Source of the DNA: Pseudomonas sp.
Lineage (GTDB): Bacteria > Pseudomonadota > Gammaproteobacteria > Pseudomonadales > Pseudomonadaceae
DNA: 64,000 nucleotides
Direction of reading: 5' to 3'
Assembly: GCF_030698175.1 (NCBI RefSeq)
Contig: NZ_JAUYNT010000002.1
Location: 20,132 to 84,131, forward strand
Shown in pieces: positions 30,454 through 39,819 of the stretch (position 1 is its first letter; the number at the start of each line of letters is the position of its first letter). Under the pieces are notes generated by a model. The model saw nothing but the letters and a program-made list of their open reading frames with translations, was not told the DNA's origin and did not search any database. The position numbers and the translations under genes were made by a program.

Positions 30454-31842
30454 ATGAACCAACCGTTGAATTTCAATCGCGCGCTAGTCGAGAAGTATGA
30501 TCGTCCGGGGCCGCGCTACACCTCCTATCCGACTGCGCCGCAGTTCCATCAGGCGTTTGCGGTGGACGATTATCACGCGGCCGCCCTGGCCAGTAATCAG
30601 GCCGTCGAACCCAAAGCGCTGTCGCTGTATATCCATATCCCGTTCTGCAAGAGCCTTTGCTACTACTGCGCTTGCAATAAGATCATTACCCAGAAGACCC
30701 ATCGTGCAGTCGAGTACCTGAACTACCTCAAGCGTGAGATCGCCATGCAGGCGGCGCTGTTCGACCCCAGCCGCAAGCTCAGACAATTGCATCTGGGTGG
30801 CGGCACGCCGACCTACCTGACTCGCGAGCAGCTGGCCGAGTTGATGGACTGCCTGCATCAGGCGTTCAACCTGGATGACAGCGACGAACACGAGTTCTCC
30901 ATCGAGGTCGACCCGCGCACCATCAACACCGAGCAGATCGAGCACCTGCGCGAGCTGGGCTTCAATCGCCTGAGTTTCGGCGTGCAGGACTTCGACCCGG
31001 ATGTGCAGGCCGCGGTTAATCGCCTGCAGAGCGAAGAGCAGATCTACGCCCTGGTGGCCGCTGCCCGTGGGGCCAAATTCAAGTCGGTGAGTGTCGATCT
31101 GATCTACGGCTTGCCGCTGCAAACCGTGGCCAGTTTCGACGTGACCCTGAGCAAGATCATCGCCCTGCGTCCGGACCGAATCGCCGCTTATAGCTATGCG
31201 CATTTACCGGAACTGGTGCGGGCCCAACGGCTGATCCGCCGCGAGGACATGCCGCCGCCCGAGCGCAAGCTGGAGTTGCTGGAGCTGACCATCAGCCGCC
31301 TGACCGCCGCCGGTTATGTGTATATCGGCATGGACCACTTCGCCTTGCCGGATGACGAGCTGGCCCTGGCCCGCGCCAACGGCACCCTGCAGCGCAATTT
31401 TCAGGGCTATTCGACCTTCGCCGAGTGCGACCTGATTGGCCTTGGCGTGTCGGCCATCGGCAAGGTTGGCGACACCTACAGTCAGAGCGTCAAGGAGCTT
31501 TCGCAGTACTACGCGCGCCTCGATCAGGGCCTGTTGCCGGTGCATCGCGGCTATCGCCTGAATGCCGACGACCAGCTGCGCCGCGAGGTGATCAGCGACC
31601 TGATGTGCCATGGCCGGATCGACTTTTCCAGCATCGAGGCGCGCCACAACATTCGCTTCAAAGACTACTTTGCCGAGGCCTTGGGCAAGCTTGATGAGCA
31701 GGTGGCCGACCAGTTGTTGGAAATTCACGACGACGCGCTGGTGCTGTTGCCCCAGGGGCATTTGCTGATGCGCAGCGTGGCCATGGCCTTCGATGCCTAT
31801 ATCGGCGGCGAGCAAAAAGGCCGCTTCTCACGCACGGTTTGA
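30454..31842 (+). CDS. hemN: oxygen-independent coproporphyrinogen III dehydrogenase
   Basis: 462 residues, radical SAM enzyme making protoporphyrinogen IX when oxygen is low. The N-terminal trip-wire is YDRPGPRYTSYPTAPQF (about 15-31). The cluster motif is HIPFCKSLCYYCACNKII (CxxxCxxCxC), and GGGTPTYL and the C-terminal HemN domain are intact. It supplies heme for the cytochromes encoded downstream. No ANR box is visible in the 120 bp upstream. A degenerate paralogue sits at 54987. Confidence 0.95.
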   Translation: MNQPLNFNRALVEKYDRPGPRYTSYPTAPQFHQAFAVDDYHAAALASNQAVEPKALSLYIHIPFCKSLCYYCACNKIITQKTHRAVEYLNYLKREIAMQAALFDPSRKLRQLHLGGGTPTYLTREQLAELMDCLHQAFNLDDSDEHEFSIEVDPRTINTEQIEHLRELGFNRLSFGVQDFDPDVQAAVNRLQSEEQIYALVAAARGAKFKSVSVDLIYGLPLQTVASFDVTLSKIIALRPDRIAAYSYAHLPELVRAQRLIRREDMPPPERKLELLELTISRLTAAGYVYIGMDHFALPDDELALARANGTLQRNFQGYSTFAECDLIGLGVSAIGKVGDTYSQSVKELSQYYARLDQGLLPVHRGYRLNADDQLRREVISDLMCHGRIDFSSIEARHNIRFKDYFAEALGKLDEQVADQLLEIHDDALVLLPQGHLLMRSVAMAFDAYIGGEQKGRFSRTV

Positions 31843-31852
31843 GGAGGTTTGG

Positions 31853-32296
31853 GTGAGCAGTTACGCACTGTTGCACATGCTGCATTTGCTGGGCGCCATC
31901 GGCTTTATCGGCACGCTGTTCTACGAGGTGCTGATCCTCGCCAAGGTCAAGCCGCAGCTCGATCCTGCGCAGCTGGGCACTCTGGAACGTGCGCTCGGTG
32001 CCCGTACCCGCACGGTGCTGCATTGGCTGGTGCTGCTGGTGTATGGCGCCGGCTTTGGCTTGGCTTGGCAGCATCGGCAGGCGCTCAGTGCGCCTTTCGC
32101 CAGCAGTTTTGCCACCTTGCTGACGCTGAAAATCACCCTGGCGCTGAGCGTGTTTATCAGCTTCGGCGCGGTGGCCATGCTGCTGCGCAGCGGGCGCATG
32201 ACGCCGGCACTGTATCGCCAACTGCACTGGGCCGTGCTGGCGCAGATGCTGGCCATAGTGCTGCTGGCCAAGGCGATGTTCTATCTGCACTGGTAG
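31853..32296 (+). CDS. four-span membrane protein, CopD-like
   Basis: 147 residues from GTG 31853, 10 bp after hemN, with GAGGAGG upstream. Four hydrophobic helices: LLHMLHLLGAIGFIGTLFYEVLIL; VLHWLVLLVYGAGFGLAW; FATLLTLKITLALSVFISFGAVAMLL; LHWAVLAQMLAIVLLAKAMFYL. Conserved His residues in helices 1, 2 and 4 resemble CopD-family copper or heme membrane proteins. The family call is tentative. It is co-transcribed with hemN, so a role in heme or copper supply is possible. Confidence 0.7.
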   Translation: MSSYALLHMLHLLGAIGFIGTLFYEVLILAKVKPQLDPAQLGTLERALGARTRTVLHWLVLLVYGAGFGLAWQHRQALSAPFASSFATLLTLKITLALSVFISFGAVAMLLRSGRMTPALYRQLHWAVLAQMLAIVLLAKAMFYLHW

Positions 32297-32323
32297 GCAT
32301 GCTGGTGGCGGGGGCTTTGCCTT

Positions 32324-32626
32324 GGGGATGTCCCCGTTATGTGTTGCAAAGCGCAAGCCCCTAGCCTCTGGTTTCTGACCCATATGACGTGGGGGGAAAT
32401 AACGATTGTGGCCCAGTCGAATTGCAGGTGTCACGCCTGCTTCGCGGTGCCCTTTGTTACCAAAAACCGCTCCTACACAAGCCCGGCACCTGCAATAATT
32501 TCATCGGCTGTCTCCCTGTAGGAGCGGATTTATCCGCGATTGGTCAGTGCTGACAGCACAAGTATCAAGGCTGATCCCCCCAAGAGAAAGGTTCGGCCCC
32601 TCGCAACGCATAACTGGTACATAGCC
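32324..32626. mobile_element. 303-bp dispersed element, copy 1
   Basis: The left end GATGTCCCCGTTATGTGTTG and the inverted right end CGCAACGCATAACTGGTACA are imperfect inverted repeats. The interior matches the element at 51034-51342 over most of its length (TGCTTCGCGGTGCCCTTTG, CGCTCCTACACAA, CCTGTAGGAGCGGAT). It has no coding capacity. It fills most of the gap between the CopD-like gene and the acyl-CoA dehydrogenase. Confidence 0.85.
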
Positions 32627-32644
32627 TTTATGGCCGGATTGGCG

Positions 32645-32658
32645 ATGACCTGGGTCAA
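32645..32658 (+). promoter_or_regulatory. possible ANR/DNR box upstream of acyl-CoA dehydrogenase gene
   Basis: ATGAC-CTGG-GTCAA differs from TTGAC-N4-GTCAA at one base. A TGATAG 10-like hexamer at 32683-32688 sits at class II spacing. Tentative. Confidence 0.35.
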
Positions 32659-32782
32659 GTTTCAGCGTGTTTGCGTGCGCCGTGATAGGCGCTGATTCAG
32701 CCCCTCGAACATCCTCGGTTTTACCTGCGGAGCTGGCTATGGTGATGCTTCAGTCATCGCCCAGACCGACCCGAGGTTCGCC

Positions 32783-34033
32783 ATGCATTTTGCCTACAGT
32801 CCCCGCACCGAAGCACTGCGTCAGCAAGTACGGAGCTTTCTCGATACCCATATAGTGCCGCGCATCGGCGCCTGGCAGGCGGAGGTGGCGGCTGGGCATT
32901 TCCCGGTGTCGTTTATGGCCGATTTGAAGGCCCTGGCCCGCAGCGAGGGACTGTGGAATCTGTTTCTGCCGGCGCTGCAGGCGGATGAGCCGGGCACCGC
33001 CTTGAGCAATCTGGAATACGCGCCCCTGGCGGAAATCATGGGGCGGGTGTCCTGGGCCTCCGAGGTGTTCAACTGCAGCGCGCCGGACACCGGCAATATG
33101 GAGCTGCTGCACCTGTTTGCCACGCCCGAGCAACGCCAGCGCTGGTTGTTGCCGTTGCTGGACGGCGCGATGCGTTCGGCCTTTGCCATGACCGAGCCGG
33201 ACGTCGCGTCCTCCGATGCCAGCAATATCCAGACCCTGATCCGCCGTGACGGTGACCAGTATGTGATCAACGGCCGCAAATGGTTTATCACCAACGCCGC
33301 GCACCCCGATTGCAAGTTGCTGATAGTGATGGGCAAGACCGCCCCGGACGCCGAGGCCCACCAGCAACAGAGCATGCTGCTGGTGCCGTTCGACACGCCG
33401 GGGGTGGAGCTGCTGCGCAATATCCCGGTGCTCAATCACCTGGCGCCCGAAGGCCACAGTGAGTTGCTGCTGCGCAATGTGCGGGTGCCGCTGGCCAATC
33501 TGCTGGGCGCCGAGGGCGAGGGTTTTATGATGGCCCAGGCGCGCCTTGGACCTGGGCGCATCCACCACTGCATGCGCTCGATCGGCATGGCCGAGCTGGC
33601 GCTGGAACTGATGGTCGAGCGCTGTCAGGAGCGCAAGGCGTTCGGCAAATACCTGCACCAGTACGCCAATATCGGCGATTGGATCGCCGAGTCGCGCATC
33701 GAGATCGAGCAGGCGCGGCTGCTGGTGCTGAAGGCCGCCTGGATGATAGACGCAGTCGGCGCCAAGGCCGCGCGCAAGGAAATCGCCATGATCAAGGCGC
33801 TGGTGCCGGCCATGCACTGCCGGGTGGTCGACCGCGCGATCCAAGTGTACGGCGCCATGGGCCTGACCCCGGATACGCCGCTGGCCGATATGTGGACCGC
33901 TGGCCGCGCCTTGCGCTTTGCCGATGGTCCGGACCAGGTGCACCTGCGCGGCATTGCCCACCTGGAGCTCAAAGCCAGTGCCGCGCAACGCGGTGCTACT
34001 GCGGCTTATCTGACTCCACCCGGTCGAGATTAA
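32783..34033 (+). CDS. acyl-CoA dehydrogenase family protein
   Basis: 416-residue FAD flavoprotein of the ACAD10/11-like branch. The N-terminal helical domain is followed by FAMTEPDVASSDASNIQTLI (about 135-155), the beta domain with GRKWFITNA, and the C-terminal domain with RKAFGKYLHQYANIGDWIAES, QVYGAMGLTPDTPLADMW and RFADGPDQVHLR. It oxidises an acyl-CoA; chain specificity cannot be read. It stands between hemN and nosR with no metabolic partner nearby, which is unusual for a nos locus. Confidence 0.9.
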   Translation: MHFAYSPRTEALRQQVRSFLDTHIVPRIGAWQAEVAAGHFPVSFMADLKALARSEGLWNLFLPALQADEPGTALSNLEYAPLAEIMGRVSWASEVFNCSAPDTGNMELLHLFATPEQRQRWLLPLLDGAMRSAFAMTEPDVASSDASNIQTLIRRDGDQYVINGRKWFITNAAHPDCKLLIVMGKTAPDAEAHQQQSMLLVPFDTPGVELLRNIPVLNHLAPEGHSELLLRNVRVPLANLLGAEGEGFMMAQARLGPGRIHHCMRSIGMAELALELMVERCQERKAFGKYLHQYANIGDWIAESRIEIEQARLLVLKAAWMIDAVGAKAARKEIAMIKALVPAMHCRVVDRAIQVYGAMGLTPDTPLADMWTAGRALRFADGPDQVHLRGIAHLELKASAAQRGATAAYLTPPGRD

Positions 34034-34076
34034 CCTCGCGCCGCGTGCGCCGGCGCGCCTCTGGTTTTTGCATTAC

Positions 34077-34090
34077 TTGATTCGTATCAA
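34077..34090 (+). promoter_or_regulatory. nosR: ANR/DNR box of nosR
   Basis: TTGAT-TCGT-ATCAA, a full FNR-type consensus. TAGCAT at 34114-34119 lies at class II spacing for a -10. Confidence 0.85.
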
Positions 34091-34249
34091 GGGGAGGGCG
34101 AATGGGTATCCCCTAGCATGCCCATACGTTCTAGCCGCCTAAGGCGGATATTCCATATGCAAACCTGTCAGCTGCAGAATGAAATCCCCTGTCGTTCACC
34201 TGCCAGCACTACGGTGCCCATTCGATCCAGCCGCCAAAGCCGCTCAATC

Positions 34250-36439
34250 ATGAACAACCCGCCCTCCCTGCACAGTGCCTGGCGCTCATGGGGGCTGGCG
34301 GTCGCGGTGTTGTTCGCGCTCCTGTTCGCAACCTTCCAGGGGGCACAGGCCAAGCCTTACGGTGACATCGAACAGCAACGCATCGACTCGATCTTCCCAG
34401 GTGCCGATGCGCCTTCCGAGCCGCAAGGCGAATTCAAGGTGCGCACCCTGTCCAGTGGCGGCAAGGTGCTCGGCTATGTATTCCAGAGCCTGGATGTGGT
34501 CGATATTCCGGCCTACTCCGGCAAGCCGATCAATATGCAGGTGATCCTCGACACCGCCGGCGTGATTCAGGACGCCTATGTGCTTGAGCACCACGAGCCG
34601 ATTCTGCTGATCGGCATCCCCGAAGCCAAGTTGCACGCCTTCAACGCCAAGTACCGAGGGATCAAGGTCAACCAGCGGGTGGTGGTCGGCCGTTCCAGTG
34701 ACCCGGATGCGGTGACTGTCGATGCGGTCACCGGCGCCACTGTGACGGTGATGGTGGTCAACGAGGTGGTGATGCGCGCTGCGCACAAGGTGGCGGTGTC
34801 GCTCGGTTTGATCGAAGACGCTGCGAGCCTGGCGCAGAAACCCGCCAGCGTGCGCCTGGATAACTACCAGAGCGCCGATTGGGCTCAGCTCACCGGCAGC
34901 GGCGCGATCCGCCGCCTGCACCTGACCCGTGGCCAGGTCGATACGGCCTTCAAGGGCACCGAGGCCGAAGGGGTGGACGTGGCCGCGCCCGAGCAGGTGG
35001 ATGAGACCTTTATCGATCTCTACAGCGCGCACCTGAATGCGCCGACCATCGGCCGCAATCTGCTCGGCGACAACCAGTACCGTCTGCTTATGGCGGCGCT
35101 CAAGCCCGGCGAGCAGGCGATTGCCGTGCTGGGCAGCGGCAGCTATTCGTTCAAAGGTTCGGGCTATGTGCGCGGTGGCATTTTCGACCGGGTGCAGCTG
35201 CGCCAGTTTGGCGAAACCATCAGTTTTCGTGACCGCGATTTCGAGCGGCTGAGCGATGTGTATGCCAAGGGCATGCCGGACTTCAGCGAGATGGCGATCT
35301 TTATCGTGCGTGCGCCGGCCGGTTTCGATCCGGGCTCGCCCTGGGTTCTGGAGCTGTTGGTGAAGCGGCAGACCGGGCCGACCAGCGGCATGTTCAGCAG
35401 TTTCGAACTTGCTTACCAGCTGCCCGAGGAATACCTCGATCGGCCGCTGCCCAGCGCCGCCGAGCTCGCCGCCATCGACGAAGCCAATCGCCCGTTGTGG
35501 CTGAATATCTGGTACCAGAAGAGCTTCCAGATCGGCGTGATACTGGTCGCCTTGTTGCTGCTCACGCTGATCCTGTTCCTGCAGGACAAGTTCACCCGGC
35601 GCCCGCACTTCCTGCATTGGTTGCGCCGTGGTTACCTGATTTTTACCGTGGTGTTTATCGGTTGGTACGCCCTGGGCCAGTTGTCGGTGGTCAATGTGCT
35701 GACCTTCGTGCATGCGCTGGTGCAGGATTTTCGCTGGGAGCTGTTTCTCACCGATCCGGTGATCTTCATTCTCTGGACCTTCACCGCCGCCAGCATCCTG
35801 CTCTGGGGGCGCGGCGTGTTCTGTGGCTGGCTGTGCCCGTTCGGCGCCCTGCAGGAGCTGATCAACGAGGCTGCGCGCAAGCTCAAGGTGCCGCAGTACG
35901 AACTGCCCTTCGCGGTGCATGAGCGGCTGTGGGCGATTAAATACATCATCCTCTTGCTGCTGTTCGGCCTGTCGCTGGAGTCGCTGTCCAGCGCCGAGCG
36001 CTTCGCCGAAGTAGAGCCGTTCAAGACTGCCATCACCCTCAAGTTCGACCGCCAATGGTGGTTCGTGCTCTACGCGGTGATCTTGCTGGTGATCAATATT
36101 TTCACCCGCAAGGTCTACTGCCGTTACGTCTGCCCGCTGGGCGCGGCGCTGGCCATTCCAAGCAAGTTTCGCCTGTTCGACTGGCTCAAGCGCCGTAAGG
36201 AATGTGGCAACCCTTGCCAGCTATGCGCCAAGGAATGCGAGATCCAGGCGATCCACCCGGACGGCCATATCAATCACAACGAGTGCCATTACTGCCTCGA
36301 TTGCCAGATGACCTACCACAACGACGACAAGTGCCCGCCGCTGCTTCTCAAGCAGAAGAAACGCAACAAGCTGGCGCCCCTGCAACCCGGTTCGACAGCC
36401 CCAGATTTGATTCCAGTAGTGCAAGTGGTTGTGCCCTGA
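34250..36439 (+). CDS. nosR: N2O reductase electron-transfer/maturation protein NosR
   Basis: 729 residues from ATG 34250 (MNNPPSLHSAWRSWG); in-frame ATGs at 34118 and 34157 would lie at or after the predicted transcript start. A signal or first span (LAVAVLFALLFATFQGAQA) leads to a periplasmic FMN-binding domain with the flavin-Thr region DAVTGATVTVMV. Several membrane spans follow, carrying CGWLCPFGAL and CRYVCPLGAAL (CxxxCP). The C-terminal ferredoxin domain has CGNPCQLCAKECEIQAI and CHYCLDCQMTYHNDDKCP. Feeds electrons to NosZ and is needed for its synthesis. First gene of nosRZDFY. Confidence 0.95.
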   Translation: MNNPPSLHSAWRSWGLAVAVLFALLFATFQGAQAKPYGDIEQQRIDSIFPGADAPSEPQGEFKVRTLSSGGKVLGYVFQSLDVVDIPAYSGKPINMQVILDTAGVIQDAYVLEHHEPILLIGIPEAKLHAFNAKYRGIKVNQRVVVGRSSDPDAVTVDAVTGATVTVMVVNEVVMRAAHKVAVSLGLIEDAASLAQKPASVRLDNYQSADWAQLTGSGAIRRLHLTRGQVDTAFKGTEAEGVDVAAPEQVDETFIDLYSAHLNAPTIGRNLLGDNQYRLLMAALKPGEQAIAVLGSGSYSFKGSGYVRGGIFDRVQLRQFGETISFRDRDFERLSDVYAKGMPDFSEMAIFIVRAPAGFDPGSPWVLELLVKRQTGPTSGMFSSFELAYQLPEEYLDRPLPSAAELAAIDEANRPLWLNIWYQKSFQIGVILVALLLLTLILFLQDKFTRRPHFLHWLRRGYLIFTVVFIGWYALGQLSVVNVLTFVHALVQDFRWELFLTDPVIFILWTFTAASILLWGRGVFCGWLCPFGALQELINEAARKLKVPQYELPFAVHERLWAIKYIILLLLFGLSLESLSSAERFAEVEPFKTAITLKFDRQWWFVLYAVILLVINIFTRKVYCRYVCPLGAALAIPSKFRLFDWLKRRKECGNPCQLCAKECEIQAIHPDGHINHNECHYCLDCQMTYHNDDKCPPLLLKQKKRNKLAPLQPGSTAPDLIPVVQVVVP

Positions 36440-36505
36440 ACCAGCCCTGTAGGGCTTGCGTGGTTCGCTCGACAACCGACTTTTCCCATCCAAGGAGCAG
36501 AACCT

Positions 36506-38437
36506 ATGAGCGATAAAGAGTCGAAGAACAGCCCGCAACTCGATGCCCAGCAGCAAGCCGAATTGCTGGAGAAATCCGGCTTTAGCCGGCGCGGCTTCCT
36601 CGGTGTCGGCGCGGTGACCGGCGCTGCCCTGGTTGGCGCCACTGCGCTGGGTAGCGCGGTAATGACCCGCGAGTCCTGGGCGGCGGCGGTCAAGGAGTCG
36701 AAGTCGAAGATTCATGTCGGCCCTGGCGAGCTGGATGAGTACTACGGCTTCTGGAGCGGCGGCCATCAGGGCGAAGTACGGGTGATGGGCGTGCCCTCGA
36801 TGCGTGAATTAATGCGCATCCCGGTATTCAACGTGGATTCGGCCACCGGTTGGGGGCTGACCAACGAAAGCAAACACATCATGGGCGAGAGCGCCAAGTT
36901 CCAGAACGGCGATTGCCACCACCCGCATATCTCCATGACTGACGGCCAGTACGACGGCAAATACCTGTTCATCAACGACAAGGCCAATAGCCGGGTCGCG
37001 CGCATCCGTCTGGACATCATGAAGTGCGACAAGATGCTCACCGTGCCCAACGTGCAGGCCATCCACGGCCTGCGCCTGCAGAAGGTGCCGCATACCAAGT
37101 ACGTGTTCGCCAACGCCGAGTTCGTCATTCCACACCCTAACGATGGCATCAATTTCGATCTGCAGGACAAGAACGCCTACACCATGTTCAACGCCATCGA
37201 TGCCGAGAAGATGGAGATGGCCTTTCAGGTCATAGTCGACGGCAACCTGGACAACACCGACGCCGACTACACCGGCAAGTACGCCGCCTCCACCTGTTAC
37301 AACTCCGAGAAGGCCTACGACCTCGGCGGCATGATGCGCAACGAGCGTGATTGGGTGGTGGTGTTCAACATCAAGCGCATCGAAGCGGCGATCAAGGCCG
37401 GCAAGTTCACCACCCTCGGCGACTCCAAGACCCCGGTGGTCGACGGCCGTGCTGGCTCGCAACTGACCCGCTATATCCCGGTGCCGAAGAACCCCCACGG
37501 CTGCAACACCTCGTCGGATGGCAAGTACTTTATCGCCAACGGCAAGCTGTCGCCGACCTGCTCGATGATTGAAATCGCCAAGCTCGACGACCTGTTCGAC
37601 GACAAACTCAAGGACCCGCGCGACACCATCGTCGGTGAGCCCGAACTGGGCCTGGGGCCGCTGCACACCACCTTCGACGGTCGCGGCAACGCCTACACCA
37701 CCCTGTTTATCGACAGCCAGGTGGTCAAGTGGAACATGGACGAGGCCGTGCGCGCCTACAAGGGCGAGAAGGTCAACTACATCAAGCAGAAGCTCGATGT
37801 GCACTACAACCCAGGGCATAACCACGCGTCGCTCTGCGAAACCCGCGACGCCGACGGCAAGTGGCTGATAGTGCTGAGCAAGTTCTCCAAGGACCGCTTC
37901 CTGCCGACCGGCCCGCTGCACCCGGAAAACGATCAGTTGATCGACATCTCCGGCGACGAAATGAAGCTGGTACACGATGGCCCGGCCTTCGCCGAACCCC
38001 ACGATTGCATCCTGGCGCGCCGCGACCAGATCAAAACCAAGAAGATCTGGGATCGCAACGATGCCTTCTTCGCGCCGACCGTCGAACGGGCGAAAAAGGA
38101 TGGCATCAAGCTGGAGGCCGATAACAAGGTTATCCGCGAGGGCAACAAGGTCCGCGTGTACATGACCTCGATGGCGCCAGCCTTCGGCCTGACCGAGTTT
38201 AAGGTCAAGCAGGGCGATGAAGTCACAGTGACCATCACCAACATCGATCAGATCGAGGACGTGTCTCACGGTTTCGTCATGACCAATCACGGCGCCAGCA
38301 TGGAGATCAGCCCGCAGCAGACCTCGTCGATCACCTTTATCGCCGACAAGCCCGGCCTGCATTGGTACTACTGCAGCTGGTTCTGCCATGCCCTGCACAT
38401 GGAAATGGTCGGCCGCATGCTGGTCGAACCGGCGTAA
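36506..38437 (+). CDS. nosZ: nitrous oxide reductase
   Basis: 643 residues. The Tat signal SRRGFLGVGAVTGAAL (about 27-42) directs folded export. A seven-bladed propeller carries CuZ histidines (GDCHHPHISMTDGQYDGKY near 136; HNHASLCE; EPHDC). The C-terminal cupredoxin domain has the CuA ligands in WYYCSWFCHALHMEM (CxxxC, His, Met). Reduces N2O to N2 in the periplasm, the last step of denitrification. A ribosome site AAGGAG precedes the start; 66 bp from nosR. Confidence 0.98.
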   Translation: MSDKESKNSPQLDAQQQAELLEKSGFSRRGFLGVGAVTGAALVGATALGSAVMTRESWAAAVKESKSKIHVGPGELDEYYGFWSGGHQGEVRVMGVPSMRELMRIPVFNVDSATGWGLTNESKHIMGESAKFQNGDCHHPHISMTDGQYDGKYLFINDKANSRVARIRLDIMKCDKMLTVPNVQAIHGLRLQKVPHTKYVFANAEFVIPHPNDGINFDLQDKNAYTMFNAIDAEKMEMAFQVIVDGNLDNTDADYTGKYAASTCYNSEKAYDLGGMMRNERDWVVVFNIKRIEAAIKAGKFTTLGDSKTPVVDGRAGSQLTRYIPVPKNPHGCNTSSDGKYFIANGKLSPTCSMIEIAKLDDLFDDKLKDPRDTIVGEPELGLGPLHTTFDGRGNAYTTLFIDSQVVKWNMDEAVRAYKGEKVNYIKQKLDVHYNPGHNHASLCETRDADGKWLIVLSKFSKDRFLPTGPLHPENDQLIDISGDEMKLVHDGPAFAEPHDCILARRDQIKTKKIWDRNDAFFAPTVERAKKDGIKLEADNKVIREGNKVRVYMTSMAPAFGLTEFKVKQGDEVTVTITNIDQIEDVSHGFVMTNHGASMEISPQQTSSITFIADKPGLHWYYCSWFCHALHMEMVGRMLVEPA

Positions 38438-38445
38438 GGGCACAG

Positions 38446-38481
38446 CCCCGTAGCCCGGATTGCATCCGGGTTACGGGCTAA
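38446..38481 (+). repeat. GTAGCCCGGAT hairpin repeat
   Basis: GTAGCCCGGATTGCATCCGGG, then TTACGGGCTA, a small hairpin between nosZ and nosD. A related unit is at 50948-50970. It could limit read-through or stabilise nosZ mRNA. Confidence 0.7.
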
Positions 38482-38508
38482 CCGCTAAATGGCTCAAGGT
38501 AAACCGCA

Positions 38509-39819
38509 GTGTTAAACACCCAGGCAATAGCATGGCTGCACGCCAGCACACTGTTGCTGCTGATTTTCTGTGGCGCTGCCCAGGCGGCGCCGCAACCCAT
38601 CACCACGCTGCCGCTGCAGGCCGAGGGTGACAATCGCTGGCGGCTGCCCGCCGGCGAATACCGAGGCTCGTTCAGCGTCGATCAGCCGATGCACATTTTT
38701 TGCGAACCCGGCGCCGTGTTGCAGGGCCAGGGGCAGGGCAACGGCCTGATCATCAGTGCGCCCGAGGTGACCGTCGAAGGCTGCACGCTGCTCGACTGGG
38801 GCCGCGACATGACCGCCATGAACGCCGCCGTGTTTATCCAGCCCAAGGCGCGTGGCGCGGTGATCAAGGGCAACCGCCTGCAGGGTCCGGGCTTTGGCAT
38901 CTGGGTCGATGGCACGGCGGATGTCAGCCTGATCGGCAACAGCATTCAGGGCGATGCCAGCATCCGCTCCCAGGATCGCGGCAACGGCATTCACCTGTAT
39001 GGGGTGCGCGGCGCCAAGGTCATCGGCAACCAGGTGCGCGATGCCCGCGACGGCATCTATATCGACACCTCCAACGGCAACCTGCTTGAAGGCAACACCC
39101 TGGAAGACCTGCGCTACGGCGTGCACTACATGTTCGCCAACGACAACCAGCTGCTCGGCAACACCACCCGCCGCACCCGCACCGGCTATGCGCTGATGCA
39201 GAGCCGCAAGCTGACGGTGATCGGCAATCGCTCCGAGCAGGACGAGAACTACGGCATCCTGATGAACTACATCACCTATTCGACCATTCGCGACAACGTC
39301 GTCAGTGATGTGCGCAGCGGCAGTGGCTCGACCGGTGACAGCATGATTGCCGGCGCCGAGGGCAAGGCGCTGTTTATCTACAACTCGCTGTTCAACAGTA
39401 TCGAGCACAACCATTTTCAAGGCAGCGCCCTGGGCATTCACCTGACCGCCGGCTCCGAGGACAACCGCATCGTCGGCAATGCTTTTGTCGATAACCAGCA
39501 GCAGGTCAAGTACGTCGCGGTGCGCACCCAGGAGTGGTCGGTGGCGGGGCGCGGCAACTACTGGAGCGATTACCTGGGCTGGGATCGCAACGACGATGGC
39601 CTGGGCGATATTGCCTACGAACCCAACGACAACGTCGACCGCCTGCTGTGGCTGTACCCGCAGGTGCGCCTGTTGATGAACAGTCCGGGCATCGAGTTGC
39701 TGCGTTGGGTGCAGCGCGCCTTCCCGGTACTGAAATCCCCAGGCGTGCAGGACAGCCATCCGCTGATGCGCTTGCCGACCACCGATCTGCTGCCAGCCAG
39801 CCAGGAGCCAACGCCATGA
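38509..39819 (+). CDS. nosD: periplasmic copper-assembly protein NosD
   Basis: 436 residues from GTG 38509. A signal peptide ([16 protein letters not shown]) is followed by a right-handed beta-helix (CASH) with recurring GN and IxGN rungs: [50 protein letters not shown]. With NosF and NosY it delivers sulfur or copper for the CuZ centre of NosZ. Its stop overlaps the nosF start (ATGA). Confidence 0.95.
   Translation: MLNTQAIAWLHASTLLLLIFCGAAQAAPQPITTLPLQAEGDNRWRLPAGEYRGSFSVDQPMHIFCEPGAVLQGQGQGNGLIISAPEVTVEGCTLLDWGRDMTAMNAAVFIQPKARGAVIKGNRLQGPGFGIWVDGTADVSLIGNSIQGDASIRSQDRGNGIHLYGVRGAKVIGNQVRDARDGIYIDTSNGNLLEGNTLEDLRYGVHYMFANDNQLLGNTTRRTRTGYALMQSRKLTVIGNRSEQDENYGILMNYITYSTIRDNVVSDVRSGSGSTGDSMIAGAEGKALFIYNSLFNSIEHNHFQGSALGIHLTAGSEDNRIVGNAFVDNQQQVKYVAVRTQEWSVAGRGNYWSDYLGWDRNDDGLGDIAYEPNDNVDRLLWLYPQVRLLMNSPGIELLRWVQRAFPVLKSPGVQDSHPLMRLPTTDLLPASQEPTP

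Noticed and set aside
34286..36055. 589-codon reverse-strand frame opposite nosR
   Set aside because: Codon-bias shadow of a G+C-rich gene; His/Gln-rich product without motifs, opposite a proven family.
36809..38443. 544-codon reverse-strand frame opposite nosZ
   Set aside because: Same shadow effect; nosZ motifs are on the plus strand.
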